51,991 nt of DNA from Polyangiaceae bacterium. GTDB lineage: Bacteria > Myxococcota_A > Polyangia > Polyangiales > Polyangiaceae. Below the pieces are notes generated by a model, which saw only the letters and a list, made by a program, of their open reading frames with translations, did no database searches and had not been told where the DNA came from. The stretch covers positions 1 to 51,991 of the forward strand of contig JADLFU010000122.1 in assembly GCA_020849655.1 (NCBI GenBank). Direction: 5' to 3'. The position numbers were made by a program, and so were the translations under genes. Shown here in pieces: positions 34,830 to 45,062 of this stretch (within the stretch, counting starts at the first letter, position 1; each line of letters opens with the position of its first letter).

Positions 34830-37133
34830 TCAGCGCCGCAGCAGGCTCGCGAACGGGTTGTTCGTGAAGGCCTTCTGGTCGGCGCGCGGCGCCTCAGGGC
34901 CGCGCGCGCCCTTGCCGAGCGGCCGCCGCTGGTCGCGTGGCGCCGTGGCCTCGGCCCTGGTCTGCGTGGGGCGCGCGTCCTTCCTGGCCGAGAGCGCGAT
35001 GCGCTTGCGCGCGTGATCGACCTCGAGCACGCGGACCTTGAGCTTGTCTCCGACCTTCACGACGTCGCTCGGCTCCTTCACGAACCTGTCGGCCAGCTGC
35101 GAGACGTGGACGAGGCCGTCCTGGTGGACGCCGACGTCGACGAACGCTCCGAACGCCGTCACGTTGGTGACCACGCCCTCGAGCTCCATCCCCGGGACGA
35201 GGTCTTCCATCGTGCGCACGTCGTCGCGGAACTCCGGCGGCGAGAACACCGCGCGCGGATCGCGCCCCGGCTTCTCGAGCTCGGCCAGGATGTCGCGCAC
35301 CGTCAGCTCGCCGACGTCGCCGGTGACGTACCGCCGCCTGTCGAGCCGCGCGATCGCCGCCGCGTTGCCGATGAGCGACGCGACCGGCACGCCGAGATCG
35401 GCCGCCATCTGCTCGACGACCCCGTAGCGCTCCGGGTGCACGGCCGACGCGTCGAGCGGGTGCTCGCCGCCGCGGATGCGGAGGAACCCCGCGGCCTGCT
35501 CGAACGCCTTCGGCCCGAGGCCCGTCACGCCGAGGAGCTCGCGTCGGGTCTTGAAGGCGCCCTTCTCGTCGCGGTGCTTCACGATGCGCTTCGCGAGCGT
35601 CGGCCCCAGCCCGGCGACGCGCGAGAGCAGCGGCGCGCTCGCGGTGTTCAGCTCGACGCCGACCTTGTTCACGCAGCTCTCGACCACCTCGTCGAGCTTC
35701 TTGCCGAGCAGCGGCTGGTGCACGTCGTGCTGGTACTGACCGACGCCGATGCTCTTGGGATCGATCTTCACGAGCTCGGCGAGCGGGTCCTGCAGCCGGC
35801 GCGCGATGCTGATGGCGCCGCGGACCGTGAGATCGAGGTCGGGGAACTCCTCGCGCGCGATCTCGCTCGCCGAGTAGATGCTCGCGCCGGCCTCGCTCAC
35901 CGCCACGCAGACGACGCCGTCGAGCTTCTCGCGGCGGAGCACGTCGCGGACGAACGCCTCCGTCTCGCGCCCGTGCGTCCCGTTGCCGACCGCGACGGCG
36001 GCCGGGCCGTGCCGCCTGCAGAGCTGGGCGAGCGCCGCCGCGGCCTGCTCGACGCCGCGATCGCCTTGCACGAGGTAGAAGACCGTGTGCTCGAGCAGGC
36101 GCCCGGTCGCGTCGAGCACGGCGACCTTGCACCCGGTGCGCTGGCCCGGATCGACGCCGATCACGGGCTTCGCGCCGAACGGCGCCGCGAGGAGCAGCTC
36201 GCGCAGGTTGTCGGCGAAGACCTCGACGGCGCCGCGGTCCGCCGCGAGCTTCAGGTCGATGCGCACGTCGCTCTCGACCGTCGGCGCGAGCAGGCGCCGC
36301 CACGCGTCCTCGGCGGCCTTCTGCAGCTCTCCGGCCCACGGCGACGCCGGGCGCACCTTCGCCGTCGCGACGACCTTCGGCACCACGGCCTCCGGGTCGA
36401 GCGTGAGCGACGAGCGCAGCACGCCCTCCGCCTCGCCACGCCGGATGGCGAGGTAGCGGTGCGACGGGATCTTCGCGATGGGCTCCTCGAAGCTCGCGTA
36501 AGAGTCGAACTTCGTCGTCTTGCCCTCGTGCTCCTTCTCCTTCGAGACCGAGACGGCCGCCTCCGCCTGGTAGGTCTCGCGCACGGCCTTGCGCAGCCCG
36601 GCGTCCTCGGCGAGGCGCTCGGCGCAGATGTCCCGCGCGCCCGCGATCGCCGCCTTCACGTCGGGCACCTCCTTCGCCGCGTCGACGAAGCGCGCGGCGT
36701 CCGCGTCCGGGGCGCCGTCCGCCTGCGCCCACATCAGCTCGGCGAGCGGCTCGAGGCCTCGCTCTCGCGCCACCATCGCGCGCGTCCGGCGCTTCGGCTT
36801 GAACGGCAGGTAGAGATCCTCGAGCTCGGCCTTCGTCGTCGCGGCGCGCAGCTTCGCGGCGAGCGCGTCGGTGAGCTTGCCCTGCTTCTCGATCTCGGCG
36901 AGCACGGTCGCCCGACGATCCTCGAGCTCGATGAGGTACGCGCGGCGCTCCTCGATCGCGCGGATCTGCACCTCGTCGAGCTCGCCCGTCGCCTCCTTGC
37001 GGTACCGCGCGATGAAGGGGACGGTCGAGCCCTCGGCGAGCAGCGCGACGACGGCGGCGACGCCCGCGCGCGGCAGAGAGAGCTCCTTCGCGAGCAGGGG
37101 GACGGGATCGAACGTGGGCTTCGGCTGGGTCAT
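34830..37133 (-). CDS. tex: Tex-family RNA-binding transcription accessory protein
   Basis: 767 aa, full length. N-terminal Tex helices with VPFIARYRKEATGELDEVQIR, the YqgF/RuvX-like domain with VIGVDPGQRTGCKVAVLD, tandem HhH motifs (GLGPTLAKRIVKHRDEKGAFKTR and GLGPKAFEQAAGFLRI), and a C-terminal S1 domain (about 655-725, GVVTNVTAFGAFVDVGVHQD). Tex/Spt6-like proteins interact with RNA polymerase and RNA. The tail is Arg/Lys-rich. Its start faces the lipoprotein gene across a 133-bp region with a long palindrome. Confidence 0.96.
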   Translation of the reverse strand: MTQPKPTFDPVPLLAKELSLPRAGVAAVVALLAEGSTVPFIARYRKEATGELDEVQIRAIEERRAYLIELEDRRATVLAEIEKQGKLTDALAAKLRAATTKAELEDLYLPFKPKRRTRAMVARERGLEPLAELMWAQADGAPDADAARFVDAAKEVPDVKAAIAGARDICAERLAEDAGLRKAVRETYQAEAAVSVSKEKEHEGKTTKFDSYASFEEPIAKIPSHRYLAIRRGEAEGVLRSSLTLDPEAVVPKVVATAKVRPASPWAGELQKAAEDAWRRLLAPTVESDVRIDLKLAADRGAVEVFADNLRELLLAAPFGAKPVIGVDPGQRTGCKVAVLDATGRLLEHTVFYLVQGDRGVEQAAAALAQLCRRHGPAAVAVGNGTHGRETEAFVRDVLRREKLDGVVCVAVSEAGASIYSASEIAREEFPDLDLTVRGAISIARRLQDPLAELVKIDPKSIGVGQYQHDVHQPLLGKKLDEVVESCVNKVGVELNTASAPLLSRVAGLGPTLAKRIVKHRDEKGAFKTRRELLGVTGLGPKAFEQAAGFLRIRGGEHPLDASAVHPERYGVVEQMAADLGVPVASLIGNAAAIARLDRRRYVTGDVGELTVRDILAELEKPGRDPRAVFSPPEFRDDVRTMEDLVPGMELEGVVTNVTAFGAFVDVGVHQDGLVHVSQLADRFVKEPSDVVKVGDKLKVRVLEVDHARKRIALSARKDARPTQTRAEATAPRDQRRPLGKGARGPEAPRADQKAFTNNPFASLLRR

Positions 37134-37150
37134 GAGCGGCCGGAGGGGTA

Positions 37151-37189
37151 GCGGAGGATCTGAAAGGCTGTCCAGCCTTGATCATCCGC
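37151..37189. repeat. Long inverted repeat in tex/lipoprotein intergenic region
   Basis: Outer arms GCGGAGGATC and GATCATCCGC (9/10 complementary) and inner arms AAGGCTG and CAGCCTT (perfect) around a 2-nt centre, with one 3-nt bulge. It lies 18 bp upstream of the tex ATG, in the 5' UTR or promoter. It could be an operator or an RNA hairpin in the tex leader. Confidence 0.6.
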
Positions 37190-37230
37190 GCAGGTTGTGC
37201 CCACCGCCCGGGGTGAATGTACGTTCTTGG

Positions 37231-37258
37231 TTGACAGTGTAGGACACGAGCGTAGAAG
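37231..37258 (+). promoter_or_regulatory. Candidate promoter and ribosome-binding site of the 37267 lipoprotein gene
   Basis: Consensus -35 TTGACA (37231-37236). The best -10 is TAGAAG at 37253 with a 16-nt spacer, but that would overlap the GAAGG ribosome-binding site (37255-37259), so the actual -10 may differ. The Shine-Dalgarno itself is good. Confidence 0.35.
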
Positions 37259-37266
37259 GCCGCCTC

Positions 37267-38247
37267 ATGAAGACGGGGGCTCTCTCCACGCTGTGCGCGC
37301 TGTTGTCCATCACGCTCTTCGCCTGTTCGGGCGAGGTCACCGACGCGGCCGACGGCGGCGCCACCGCGGAGAGCGAGGAGGCCGCGACGAGCGCGGGCCG
37401 CGCGACCTACTACCGGGTCGTCCGCCAGGACACGCGCAAGTGCGCGTACCCCATGTGCGGCGGCGTCTACGTCGCGCGTGTCAACGCGGCGACGACGAGG
37501 TGCGCCGACGGCACCTCCCAGGCGGAGTGCTACGTCGCCGACCTCGACCTCTCGGGCCTCGGCCTGACGCCGGCCCACGCGAGCTCCATCTCCGAGCGCG
37601 CGGAGGCGGGCCGCGTCGTGCTGCGGGGATCGGTGAAGCTCCAGACCCTCGGGGGCCGCAAGGCGCCGCGGTTCGACGCGACGGAGGCGTGGGAGCAGCT
37701 GGGCAGCGGGCAGGCGACCGGCACCTTCTACAAGGTCGTCGACCGCGGCATCCGCTGCATCACCACGCCGTGCCCCTCGTTCGAGGAGGCGAAGCTGAAC
37801 TCGTCGAGCGCCGTGAAGCTCGTCGGGTTCGACGTGTCGCAGGCGGGTCTCTCGGAGGCGGAGGCGGCGGCCGTCCACGCCGCGAGCGCCGCCGGCGTGA
37901 TCGCCGCGGGCTCGAACGTCGTCACGCCCGCCGCGGGGCCGGCCGGCGCCGCGACGGACCTCGTCGCGACCGCCGCGTTCGTGCGCGTCCGGCCGGTCGC
38001 AGGCTACTGCGACGACGACTCGCAGTGCGTGATGACCACCTCGACGCGCGCCGTCTCGAAGAGGTCGCAGTGCTACTGCCGCACGTGCCCCGACGCCCTG
38101 GACGTCGACACGGCCGCCGAGAACGAGCAGGACTACGCGACCCTCTGCGCGAGCTTCCCGGGGCCGTGCCCCGCGGTGAAGTGCATGGCCCGCGAGGCGA
38201 GGTGCGTCGACCACAGGTGCACGGCGGTCGCGCCGACCGCGAACTGA
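37267..38247 (+). CDS. Lipoprotein with two tandem Cys-containing modules
   Basis: 326 aa. Signal peptide with a lipobox at LFACSGE (Cys about 20). Two related modules: RATYYRVVRQDTRKCAYPMCGGVYVARV... (from about 45) and GTFYKVVDRGIRCITTPCPSFEEAKLN (from about 155), each followed by a D/G-rich GF/L-x-x-L-S region; the style is that of DUF6748-type proteins of Myxococcota. The C-terminal 80 residues are Cys-rich (CDDDSQCVMTT, CYCRTCP, CPAVKCM) and probably disulphide-bonded. Function unknown; likely on the cell surface. Confidence 0.8.
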   Translation: MKTGALSTLCALLSITLFACSGEVTDAADGGATAESEEAATSAGRATYYRVVRQDTRKCAYPMCGGVYVARVNAATTRCADGTSQAECYVADLDLSGLGLTPAHASSISERAEAGRVVLRGSVKLQTLGGRKAPRFDATEAWEQLGSGQATGTFYKVVDRGIRCITTPCPSFEEAKLNSSSAVKLVGFDVSQAGLSEAEAAAVHAASAAGVIAAGSNVVTPAAGPAGAATDLVATAAFVRVRPVAGYCDDDSQCVMTTSTRAVSKRSQCYCRTCPDALDVDTAAENEQDYATLCASFPGPCPAVKCMAREARCVDHRCTAVAPTAN

Positions 38248-38308
38248 TTGCGCGCGGCCTCCGCGCCGCGTCGTCCGCATTTTCGCCTGCGATCCGCGCG
38301 ATTCCTGC

Positions 38309-38338
38309 TTGCGACCGCCAGAGGGTCGTTCCTAGTCT
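38309..38338 (+). promoter_or_regulatory. Candidate promoter of the isocitrate dehydrogenase gene
   Basis: TTGCGA (38309-38314), 18-nt spacer, TAGTCT (38333-38338), 10 bp before the ATG, so the transcript would have a leader of only a few bases. No Shine-Dalgarno is visible, which fits near-leaderless expression. Confidence 0.35.
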
Positions 38339-38348
38339 CCGCGCGGAC

Positions 38349-39356
38349 ATGGCTCACAACATCACGCTCATCCCTGGTGACGGCATCGGCCCCGAGGTCG
38401 CCGCGGCCACCCAGCGCGTCATCGCCGCCGCGGGCGTCGCGGTCGACTGGGACACCCAGAACGTCGGCGCCGAGGTGGCCCTGAAGGTCGGCACCCCGCT
38501 GCCCCAGGAGGCGATCGACTCCATCCTCCGCAACAAGATCGCGCTGAAGGGCCCGGTGGGCACGCCGATCGGCAAGGGGTTCCGCTCGGTCAACGTGACG
38601 CTCCGCCAGACGCTCGACCTCTACGCGAACGTGCGCCCCGTGCGCAGCCTGCCGTACGTCGAGCCGAAGTTCGAGGGGGTCGACTTCGTGATCGTCCGCG
38701 AGAACACCGAGGACCTCTACGCGGGGCACGAGATCATGATCCTCCCCGGCATCGCGCAGAGCATCAAGCTCATCACCGAGCGCGGGTGCACGCGCATCGC
38801 CGAGTTCGCGTACGCGTACGCGCAGAAGCACAAGCGCAAGCGCGTCTCCGCGGTGCACAAGGCCAACATCATGAAGCTGAGCGACGGCCTGATGCTCGAC
38901 TGCACCCGCCGCGTCGCCGCGCGCTACCCGGACATCGAGTCGCGCGAGGTGATCGTCGACGCCGCCGCGATGACGATGGTGCGCGACGCGAACAGCCTCG
39001 ACGTCATCGTCACGGAGAACCTCTACGGAGACATCCTCTCCGATCTCGGCGCGGGTCTCGTCGGTGGGCTCGGCATCGTCCCGGGCGCCAACATCGGCGA
39101 GCGCTACGCGGTGTTCGAGGCGGTGCACGGCTCGGCGCCGGACATCGCCGGCAAGGGCGTCGCGAACCCGACGGCGCTCATCCAGAGCGCGGTGATGATG
39201 CTCTACCACCTCGACGAGATGGCGGCGGCGAAGCGCATCGAGCTCGCGCTGCACTCGCTCTTCGCCGGGCGGCGCGTGCGCACGCGCGACCTCGGCGGCA
39301 CGGCGACGACGACCGAGTTCACCGACGCGCTCGTGAAGCTGATCGAGTCGACCTGA
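38349..39356 (+). CDS. NAD-type isocitrate dehydrogenase
   Basis: 335 aa, beta-decarboxylating dehydrogenase family. ITLIPGDGIGPEV at the N-terminus, NVTLRQTLDLYANVRPVRSLP (substrate-binding loop with the Ser/Asn-x-x-Leu-Arg pattern of IDH), VRENTEDLYAG, VHKANIMKLSDGLML (catalytic Lys and Asp region), and HGSAPDIAGKGVANPTA. Length and these blocks match the short, NAD-dependent, mitochondrial-like IDH rather than the long NADP IDH or LeuB (which has a different phosphate-free loop). It converts isocitrate to 2-oxoglutarate in the TCA cycle. Followed 9 bp later by the TM protein gene. Confidence 0.93.
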   Translation: MAHNITLIPGDGIGPEVAAATQRVIAAAGVAVDWDTQNVGAEVALKVGTPLPQEAIDSILRNKIALKGPVGTPIGKGFRSVNVTLRQTLDLYANVRPVRSLPYVEPKFEGVDFVIVRENTEDLYAGHEIMILPGIAQSIKLITERGCTRIAEFAYAYAQKHKRKRVSAVHKANIMKLSDGLMLDCTRRVAARYPDIESREVIVDAAAMTMVRDANSLDVIVTENLYGDILSDLGAGLVGGLGIVPGANIGERYAVFEAVHGSAPDIAGKGVANPTALIQSAVMMLYHLDEMAAAKRIELALHSLFAGRRVRTRDLGGTATTTEFTDALVKLIEST

Positions 39357-39365
39357 GGGCCCGGC

Positions 39366-40010
39366 GTGGCGCTGGGCGTCGCGCTCGGGATCGCTCTTGT
39401 CCTCGCCGTGGCGTACGCGCTCTACACGGCGCGCGCGCACCGGGCGCTCGTGGCGGTCGTGCGACGCGGTCAGCCGCCCTCGCTCGACGCTCCGCCCGCG
39501 TGGACGCTGCGCGCAGGGAGCGTGACGGCGCTCGCGCGGGCGTACTGGTTCGCGCGGCGCGGCGAGGTGCTCGACGCAGAGCGGGCGCTGCGGGGCGTCG
39601 CGCGCGGCGAGCTCGGCGCGTGGGAGCAGCGAGTGCTCGAGGCCACCCGCGCGCTCGTCTGCATGGAGAACCGGGAGCTGGCGAGCGCCGCCAGGCTCGC
39701 GCCGCTCGCGATCCCGACCGGTGACGCTGACGTCGATCGTCGCCTCGCGCGCGTGCTCCTCCTCGACGCGTGGCACGACGCGGACCGCCTCGTCGCGATC
39801 GCGCGCGCTCTCTCTGACGCGGGGCCTCACCTCGGCGACTGCGGCGAGGTCGCGCGGCTGCGCGAGGAGCAGCTCGTGACCGGCGAGCTCGTGGCGGGTC
39901 ACCCGCAGGAGCTGCTCACGCGCGCGGCGACGGTCGCGTACGAGCTCGGCGAGGACGCCTTCGGCGACACGCTCCTCTCGCTCGCGGAGCGGCGAGGGGT
40001 GTACCGCTGA
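39366..40010 (+). CDS. Hypothetical protein with N-terminal membrane anchor
   Basis: 214 aa from a GTG 9 bp after the dehydrogenase stop. One N-terminal TM helix (residues 3-23, LGVALGIALVLAVAYALY) and a helical, Ala/Leu/Arg-rich cytoplasmic body with TPR-like spacing (ALARAYWFARRGEVLDAERAL). No family recognised. Possibly expressed with the dehydrogenase gene before it and the MshEN-like gene 50 bp after it. Confidence 0.7.
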   Translation: MALGVALGIALVLAVAYALYTARAHRALVAVVRRGQPPSLDAPPAWTLRAGSVTALARAYWFARRGEVLDAERALRGVARGELGAWEQRVLEATRALVCMENRELASAARLAPLAIPTGDADVDRRLARVLLLDAWHDADRLVAIARALSDAGPHLGDCGEVARLREEQLVTGELVAGHPQELLTRAATVAYELGEDAFGDTLLSLAERRGVYR

Positions 40011-40060
40011 GCGCTGCGATCCTTGTTGCCGCGACCTCCGGGCTCGATAAGTGTCGCTCG

Positions 40061-40993
40061 GTGACCCAGCTCGAGGGGATCCGCGCGTGGCTCGCGTCGA
40101 CGGGGGTGGTGCCCGCCGACGCGTTCGACCGCGTCGTGCGCGGGAGAGCGGGCGCGCTCGGCGAGCTCGTGACGGCGGAGCTCGTGACGTGGCCCGCGCT
40201 CGTCGACGCGATCGCGAGCGGGTTCTCGTTGCCGCGGGTGACGCCGTCGCTGCTGCGTCCCACGCGGGAGCTGATCGAGCTCGTCCCCTTCGAGATCGCG
40301 TGCGAGCACGGCGTCCTGCCCGCGCTGTTCCGGGTGGGCGACGCCGCGCCCGGCACGCTGACCCTCGCCATGTCCGATCCGACCGACGGCGTGGCGCTCG
40401 CCGCGTGCTCGCACGGGGGCGCCGTCCGCGTGCGCCCGATGCTCGCGACGCCGCGGGAGCTCGGCGCCGCGCTGCTCGCGTTCTACGGTCGCGCCCCGCA
40501 GGCGCCTCCGCGCCCGCCTCCGCCCGCGCGCGCGGTGTCGCTCGCGCCGCCGGCGCGCCCCGTCTCGCACCCGCCGCCAGACACGGACAAGGAGATCGAG
40601 CTCGCGGACGACGAGGTCGAGGAGACCCCCGACTCCGTCCCGCCCGTCGCGCCCGCGCCCCACGCGCCTCCCCTCGTGCTCGTGGTCGGAGGTGACGTGG
40701 CGTTCGGCGAGGCGGTCGAGCAGGCCGCGCGCGCCGCGGGCGTCGAGTGCATGATCGCGGATCTGTTCGCGGCCTCCAGCCTCGTGCGCAGCCTCGCGCC
40801 GCGCGGGATCGTGGTCGGCGACGACGCGTACGCGTTCGACCGCGTCGCCTTTCATCGGCTCGCGTCGGAGGTCGGCGCGACGCTCATCGTGTGGGACGAG
40901 CGGCCCGACGCCGAGGAGGTCGCGGCCGTGCTCGCGCTGCTCGCGGGAGCCCACGCCACCAGCGCGCCTCAGCTGTCGGCCAGCGCCGAGTAG
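40061..40993 (+). CDS. Stand-alone MshEN-like (GspE N-terminal) protein with receiver-like tail
   Basis: 310 aa from GTG. Residues 1-145 resemble the MshEN/T2SS-E N-terminal domain (LGELVTAELVTWPALVDAIA, ... LRPTRELIELVPFEIACEHGVLPAL, MSDPTDGVAL), a fold that binds nucleotides or cyclic di-GMP in pilus ATPases. No ATPase domain follows. A Pro-rich linker leads to a second alpha/beta domain (about 205-300: PLVLVVGGDVAFGEAVEQAA, RGIVVGDDAYAFDRVAFH, LIVWDE), like a degenerate receiver. Such proteins act as regulators in myxobacteria; binding of cyclic di-GMP is a guess. The stop codon lies inside the first copy of a 35-bp repeat. Confidence 0.72.
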   Translation: MTQLEGIRAWLASTGVVPADAFDRVVRGRAGALGELVTAELVTWPALVDAIASGFSLPRVTPSLLRPTRELIELVPFEIACEHGVLPALFRVGDAAPGTLTLAMSDPTDGVALAACSHGGAVRVRPMLATPRELGAALLAFYGRAPQAPPRPPPPARAVSLAPPARPVSHPPPDTDKEIELADDEVEETPDSVPPVAPAPHAPPLVLVVGGDVAFGEAVEQAARAAGVECMIADLFAASSLVRSLAPRGIVVGDDAYAFDRVAFHRLASEVGATLIVWDERPDAEEVAAVLALLAGAHATSAPQLSASAE

Positions 40994-41090
40994 CGTCGCG
41001 GCGGTCCGCGCTCGAGATTGCGGCGGTGGACGCGCACCACGAGAGCCCCACCCCGGCGCCGAGTAGCGCCGCGGCGGTCAGCGCTCGAGA
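40983..41090 (+). repeat. 35-bp imperfect direct repeat carrying the stop of the upstream gene
   Basis: Copies at 40983-41017 and 41056-41090 match at 33 of 35 positions, 38 bp apart. The first holds the last codons and TAG of the MshEN-like gene; the second keeps the same GCCGAGTAG. It ends exactly where the palindromic element begins. It looks like a local duplication of the gene's 3' end. Confidence 0.8.
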
Positions 41091-41210
41091 GGTGTCCAAG
41101 CTTGCGAGCGAACCGGGTGAGGCTAGGGAGGCCGACGCAGGAATACCCACCGTATTTCGAGGAGGCCGACCGACGCATCGCCCGGTGCAGCCGCAAGATT
41201 GGACACCTCT
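41088..41210. repeat. 123-bp palindromic (MITE/REP-like) element
   Basis: Terminal inverted repeats AGAGGTGTCCAAGCTTGCG and its near-complement (CGCAAGATTGGACACCTCT; one mismatch in 19), then matching CCGGG and GAGGCCGAC-like blocks, and an inner hairpin AATAC-CCACC-GTATT. The whole can fold into one long stem-loop. It overlaps the TAG of the VOC gene (41209-41211) and fills the gap between two convergent genes. No transposase is inside. Confidence 0.7.
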
Positions 41211-41655
41211 AGCCGCGCGGCGCCTGCACGAGCTCGATGAGCACGCCCTCGCCGCCGACCGGCAGCTCGGCCGAGCCCTTCGGGTGGATGAAGCAGACGT
41301 CGTGGCCCGCCGCGCCCTTCCTGATACCGCCCGGCGCGAACCGCACGCCCTGCTCGCCCAGCCACGCGACCGCGGCCGGGAGATCGTCGACCCACAGCCC
41401 GACGTGGTTCAGCGGGGGCACGTGCACCTTCGGGCTCTTTTCGACGTCGATCGGCTGCATCAGATCGATCTCGACGGCGCCTGGCCCCTCGCCGGCGACG
41501 AGGATGTCCTCGTCGACGTTCTCTCGCTCGCTGCGGTAGCTGCCGGTCACCTCGAGCCCGAACAGGTCGACCCACAGCCGGCGCAGCGCAGACTTGTCCG
41601 GGGCGCCGAGCGCGATCTGCTGCACTCCGAGAATTTTGAACGGGCGCGCTGTCAT
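41209..41655 (-). CDS. VOC/glyoxalase-superfamily protein
   Basis: 148 aa with two beta-alpha-beta-beta-beta modules of the vicinal-oxygen-chelate fold: [29 protein letters not shown] and then [24 protein letters not shown], ending VLIELVQAP. Metal-ligand candidates are the His in [10 protein letters not shown] and Glu in LIELVQ, as in methylmalonyl-CoA epimerase and glyoxalase I. The conserved AEIDLMQP loop resembles epimerase-like members. The exact reaction cannot be told. Divergent from grpE, 67 bp between starts. Confidence 0.87.
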   Translation of the reverse strand: MTARPFKILGVQQIALGAPDKSALRRLWVDLFGLEVTGSYRSERENVDEDILVAGEGPGAVEIDLMQPIDVEKSPKVHVPPLNHVGLWVDDLPAAVAWLGEQGVRFAPGGIRKGAAGHDVCFIHPKGSAELPVGGEGVLIELVQAPRG

Positions 41656-41722
41656 CGCGCACGCTTACCACGCCGCAAAAACAGAGGCGCGCCCCGCGAG
41701 CGTTGGGTATCGTTTCGCCCGC

Positions 41723-42354
41723 ATGACCGACGCAGATCAAGGCGCTGGCGGCGAGCCGCCGGCGAGCTCCCCCACCTCGAGCCCTCCGGCATCGACCGAC
41801 GCCCCCGCTGACCCAGGCTCCAGGCCTCCGACCACCACCCCCAGCGCCGCAGGCGAGCAGGTCGTGCCCGATCCGCTCGCGAAGGCGACGGCCGATCTCG
41901 CCGAGCTGAAGGACCGCTACCTGCGGCTCGCCGCCGACTACGACAACTACCGCAAGCGCGCGCGCCGCGACGTCGAGGAGGGCGAGAAGAAGGCGAGGGA
42001 GACGCTGCTGAAGGAGCTGCTCCCCGTGTTCGACAACCTCGAGCGCGCGTCCGCGAGCGCCGCGGACGCGACCGACGCGAAGAGCGTCGGCGACGGCGTG
42101 CGCATGGTGCTGCGGCAGTTCCTCGACACGCTCGACCGCGTCGGCATCCAGCGCGTGGCGGCCGCGGGCAGCGGGTTCGACCCGATGCTCCACGAGGCCA
42201 TCCAGCACCTCGAGACCGACGACCACCCGCCCGGCGCGATCGTTGCGGAGGTGCAGTCGGGGTACAAGATGGGCGACAGGCTCATCCGCGCCGCGATGGT
42301 CGTCGTCGCGAAGGCGAGGCCCGCGCCCGCGTCAGGCGGAGGCCCCGAGCCGTC

Positions 42355-42358
<4 letters not shown>
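41723..42358 (+). CDS. grpE: Nucleotide exchange factor GrpE
   Basis: 211 aa from ATG 41723. A Pro/Ser/Thr-rich N-terminal tail (1-55) precedes the long coiled helix [29 protein letters not shown] and the four-helix/beta region, with the family signature [10 protein letters not shown] and [23 protein letters not shown] near the C-terminus. It exchanges ADP on DnaK. The stop overlaps the dnaK GTG by 4 bp (GTGA), so both are coupled. No CIRCE element (HrcA site) was found in the 67 bp upstream. Confidence 0.96.
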
Positions 42359-44185
<1,827 letters not shown>

Positions 44186-44187
<2 letters not shown>

Positions 44188-44200
44188 CCCGTCGCGGGTC
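44186..44200. terminator. Small hairpin between dnaK and the convergent lipoprotein gene
   Basis: GACCCG-TCG-CGGGTC, a 6-bp stem with 3-nt loop overlapping the dnaK stop and followed by TTC on the plus strand. It could serve both strands because the two genes converge here with only 14 bp between stops. Confidence 0.35.
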
Positions 44201-44201
44201 T

Positions 44202-45062
44202 TCAGCGCGCGCGGGGTGGCTTCATCGGCGGCGGCAGGCGGTGCACGCGCGCGCGCAGCGCCTCCTGCCTCGCGCGGATCTCGGCGACGGCGGCGGCGCT
44301 CGGTGGCGCCACGGCGGCGAGCGTCTTCGTGGCGGCGCTCGCGCCCACGAACGCGTCGTCGACGACGAAGTCACCGCTGATCCCGGCCGGGCGCTGGAAA
44401 TACAGGCACACGGCGTCATCTGGCGTGGGGCGGTCGCCCTCGAAGCGGCACCAGCCCGCGGCGTCCGGCGCGGGTGACGCCGCCGGGAGCGGGGCCGCGC
44501 CCGTCGCGTCGAGGAAGCAGCCGTCGACGTGCACGACGACGTCGCCGCACGCGACGCCCGCGGGGACACGGACCCACCCGCGCGCGTGCGTGAGCGGGGT
44601 CGCGGGCGCCACGCCGATCGCGGCGAGGCCCGCCTGTCCCAGGGCCGCGCACTTCAGTCCCGAGCGACACGCCGCGCCGACGCGCGCCTCGATCGCGCCC
44701 CCGCCGAACCCCGGGCTCATCGATGTCGTCGCCCACGAGTACTGGGACACCCACGGGCCGCTCCACTCGAGATCGCCGTCCCACAGCAGGTTGCCCGCGT
44801 TGAGGTTGCCGTACGGGCTGCGTGTCTCGACCGTGCGCTTCACCGCGACGGCGCCCGCCGCTCCGCCCGTCCCCGCCGCTCCGGCCTCGCCCCCGCGCCC
44901 CGCGCTCGTGGCGCGCCCCGCGGCGCCGGCCGTGGTCTCGGCGGCACCGCCCGCGCCGCCGCTCGCGGAGACGACGCGCGCGGGCTCCACGACGACGGCG
45001 CCTTCGTCGCAGGCAAGCGCGAACAAAGCAAACATCGCCAGGATCGGGGGAGCAGACCTCAT
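44202..45062 (-). CDS. Secreted Gly/Ala-rich lipoprotein
   Basis: 286 aa of unrecognised function. Signal peptide with lipobox LFALACDE (Cys18), an Ala/Gly/Thr linker (about 25-70), then about 170 residues of beta-rich sequence (LLWDGDLEWSGPWVSQYSW, LTHARGWVRVPAGVACGDVVVHV, VCLYFQRPAGISGDFVVDDAFVG) that resembles a carbohydrate-binding jelly-roll. A charged helical C-terminus ends in Pro/Arg. The ATG overlaps the stop of the S41-like peptidase gene (ATGA), so the two are probably co-translated. Confidence 0.72.
   Translation of the reverse strand: MRSAPPILAMFALFALACDEGAVVVEPARVVSASGGAGGAAETTAGAAGRATSAGRGGEAGAAGTGGAAGAVAVKRTVETRSPYGNLNAGNLLWDGDLEWSGPWVSQYSWATTSMSPGFGGGAIEARVGAACRSGLKCAALGQAGLAAIGVAPATPLTHARGWVRVPAGVACGDVVVHVDGCFLDATGAAPLPAASPAPDAAGWCRFEGDRPTPDDAVCLYFQRPAGISGDFVVDDAFVGASAATKTLAAVAPPSAAAVAEIRARQEALRARVHRLPPPMKPPRAR

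Noticed and set aside
41018-41212. 64-codon open frame across the palindromic element
   Set aside because: It spans the repeat and inverted-repeat structure and has no ribosome-binding site or domain; better explained as noncoding element.
41656-41722. CIRCE (HrcA) operator before grpE-dnaK
   Set aside because: No TTAGCACTC-N9-GAGTGCTAA-like repeat in the 67-bp gap.
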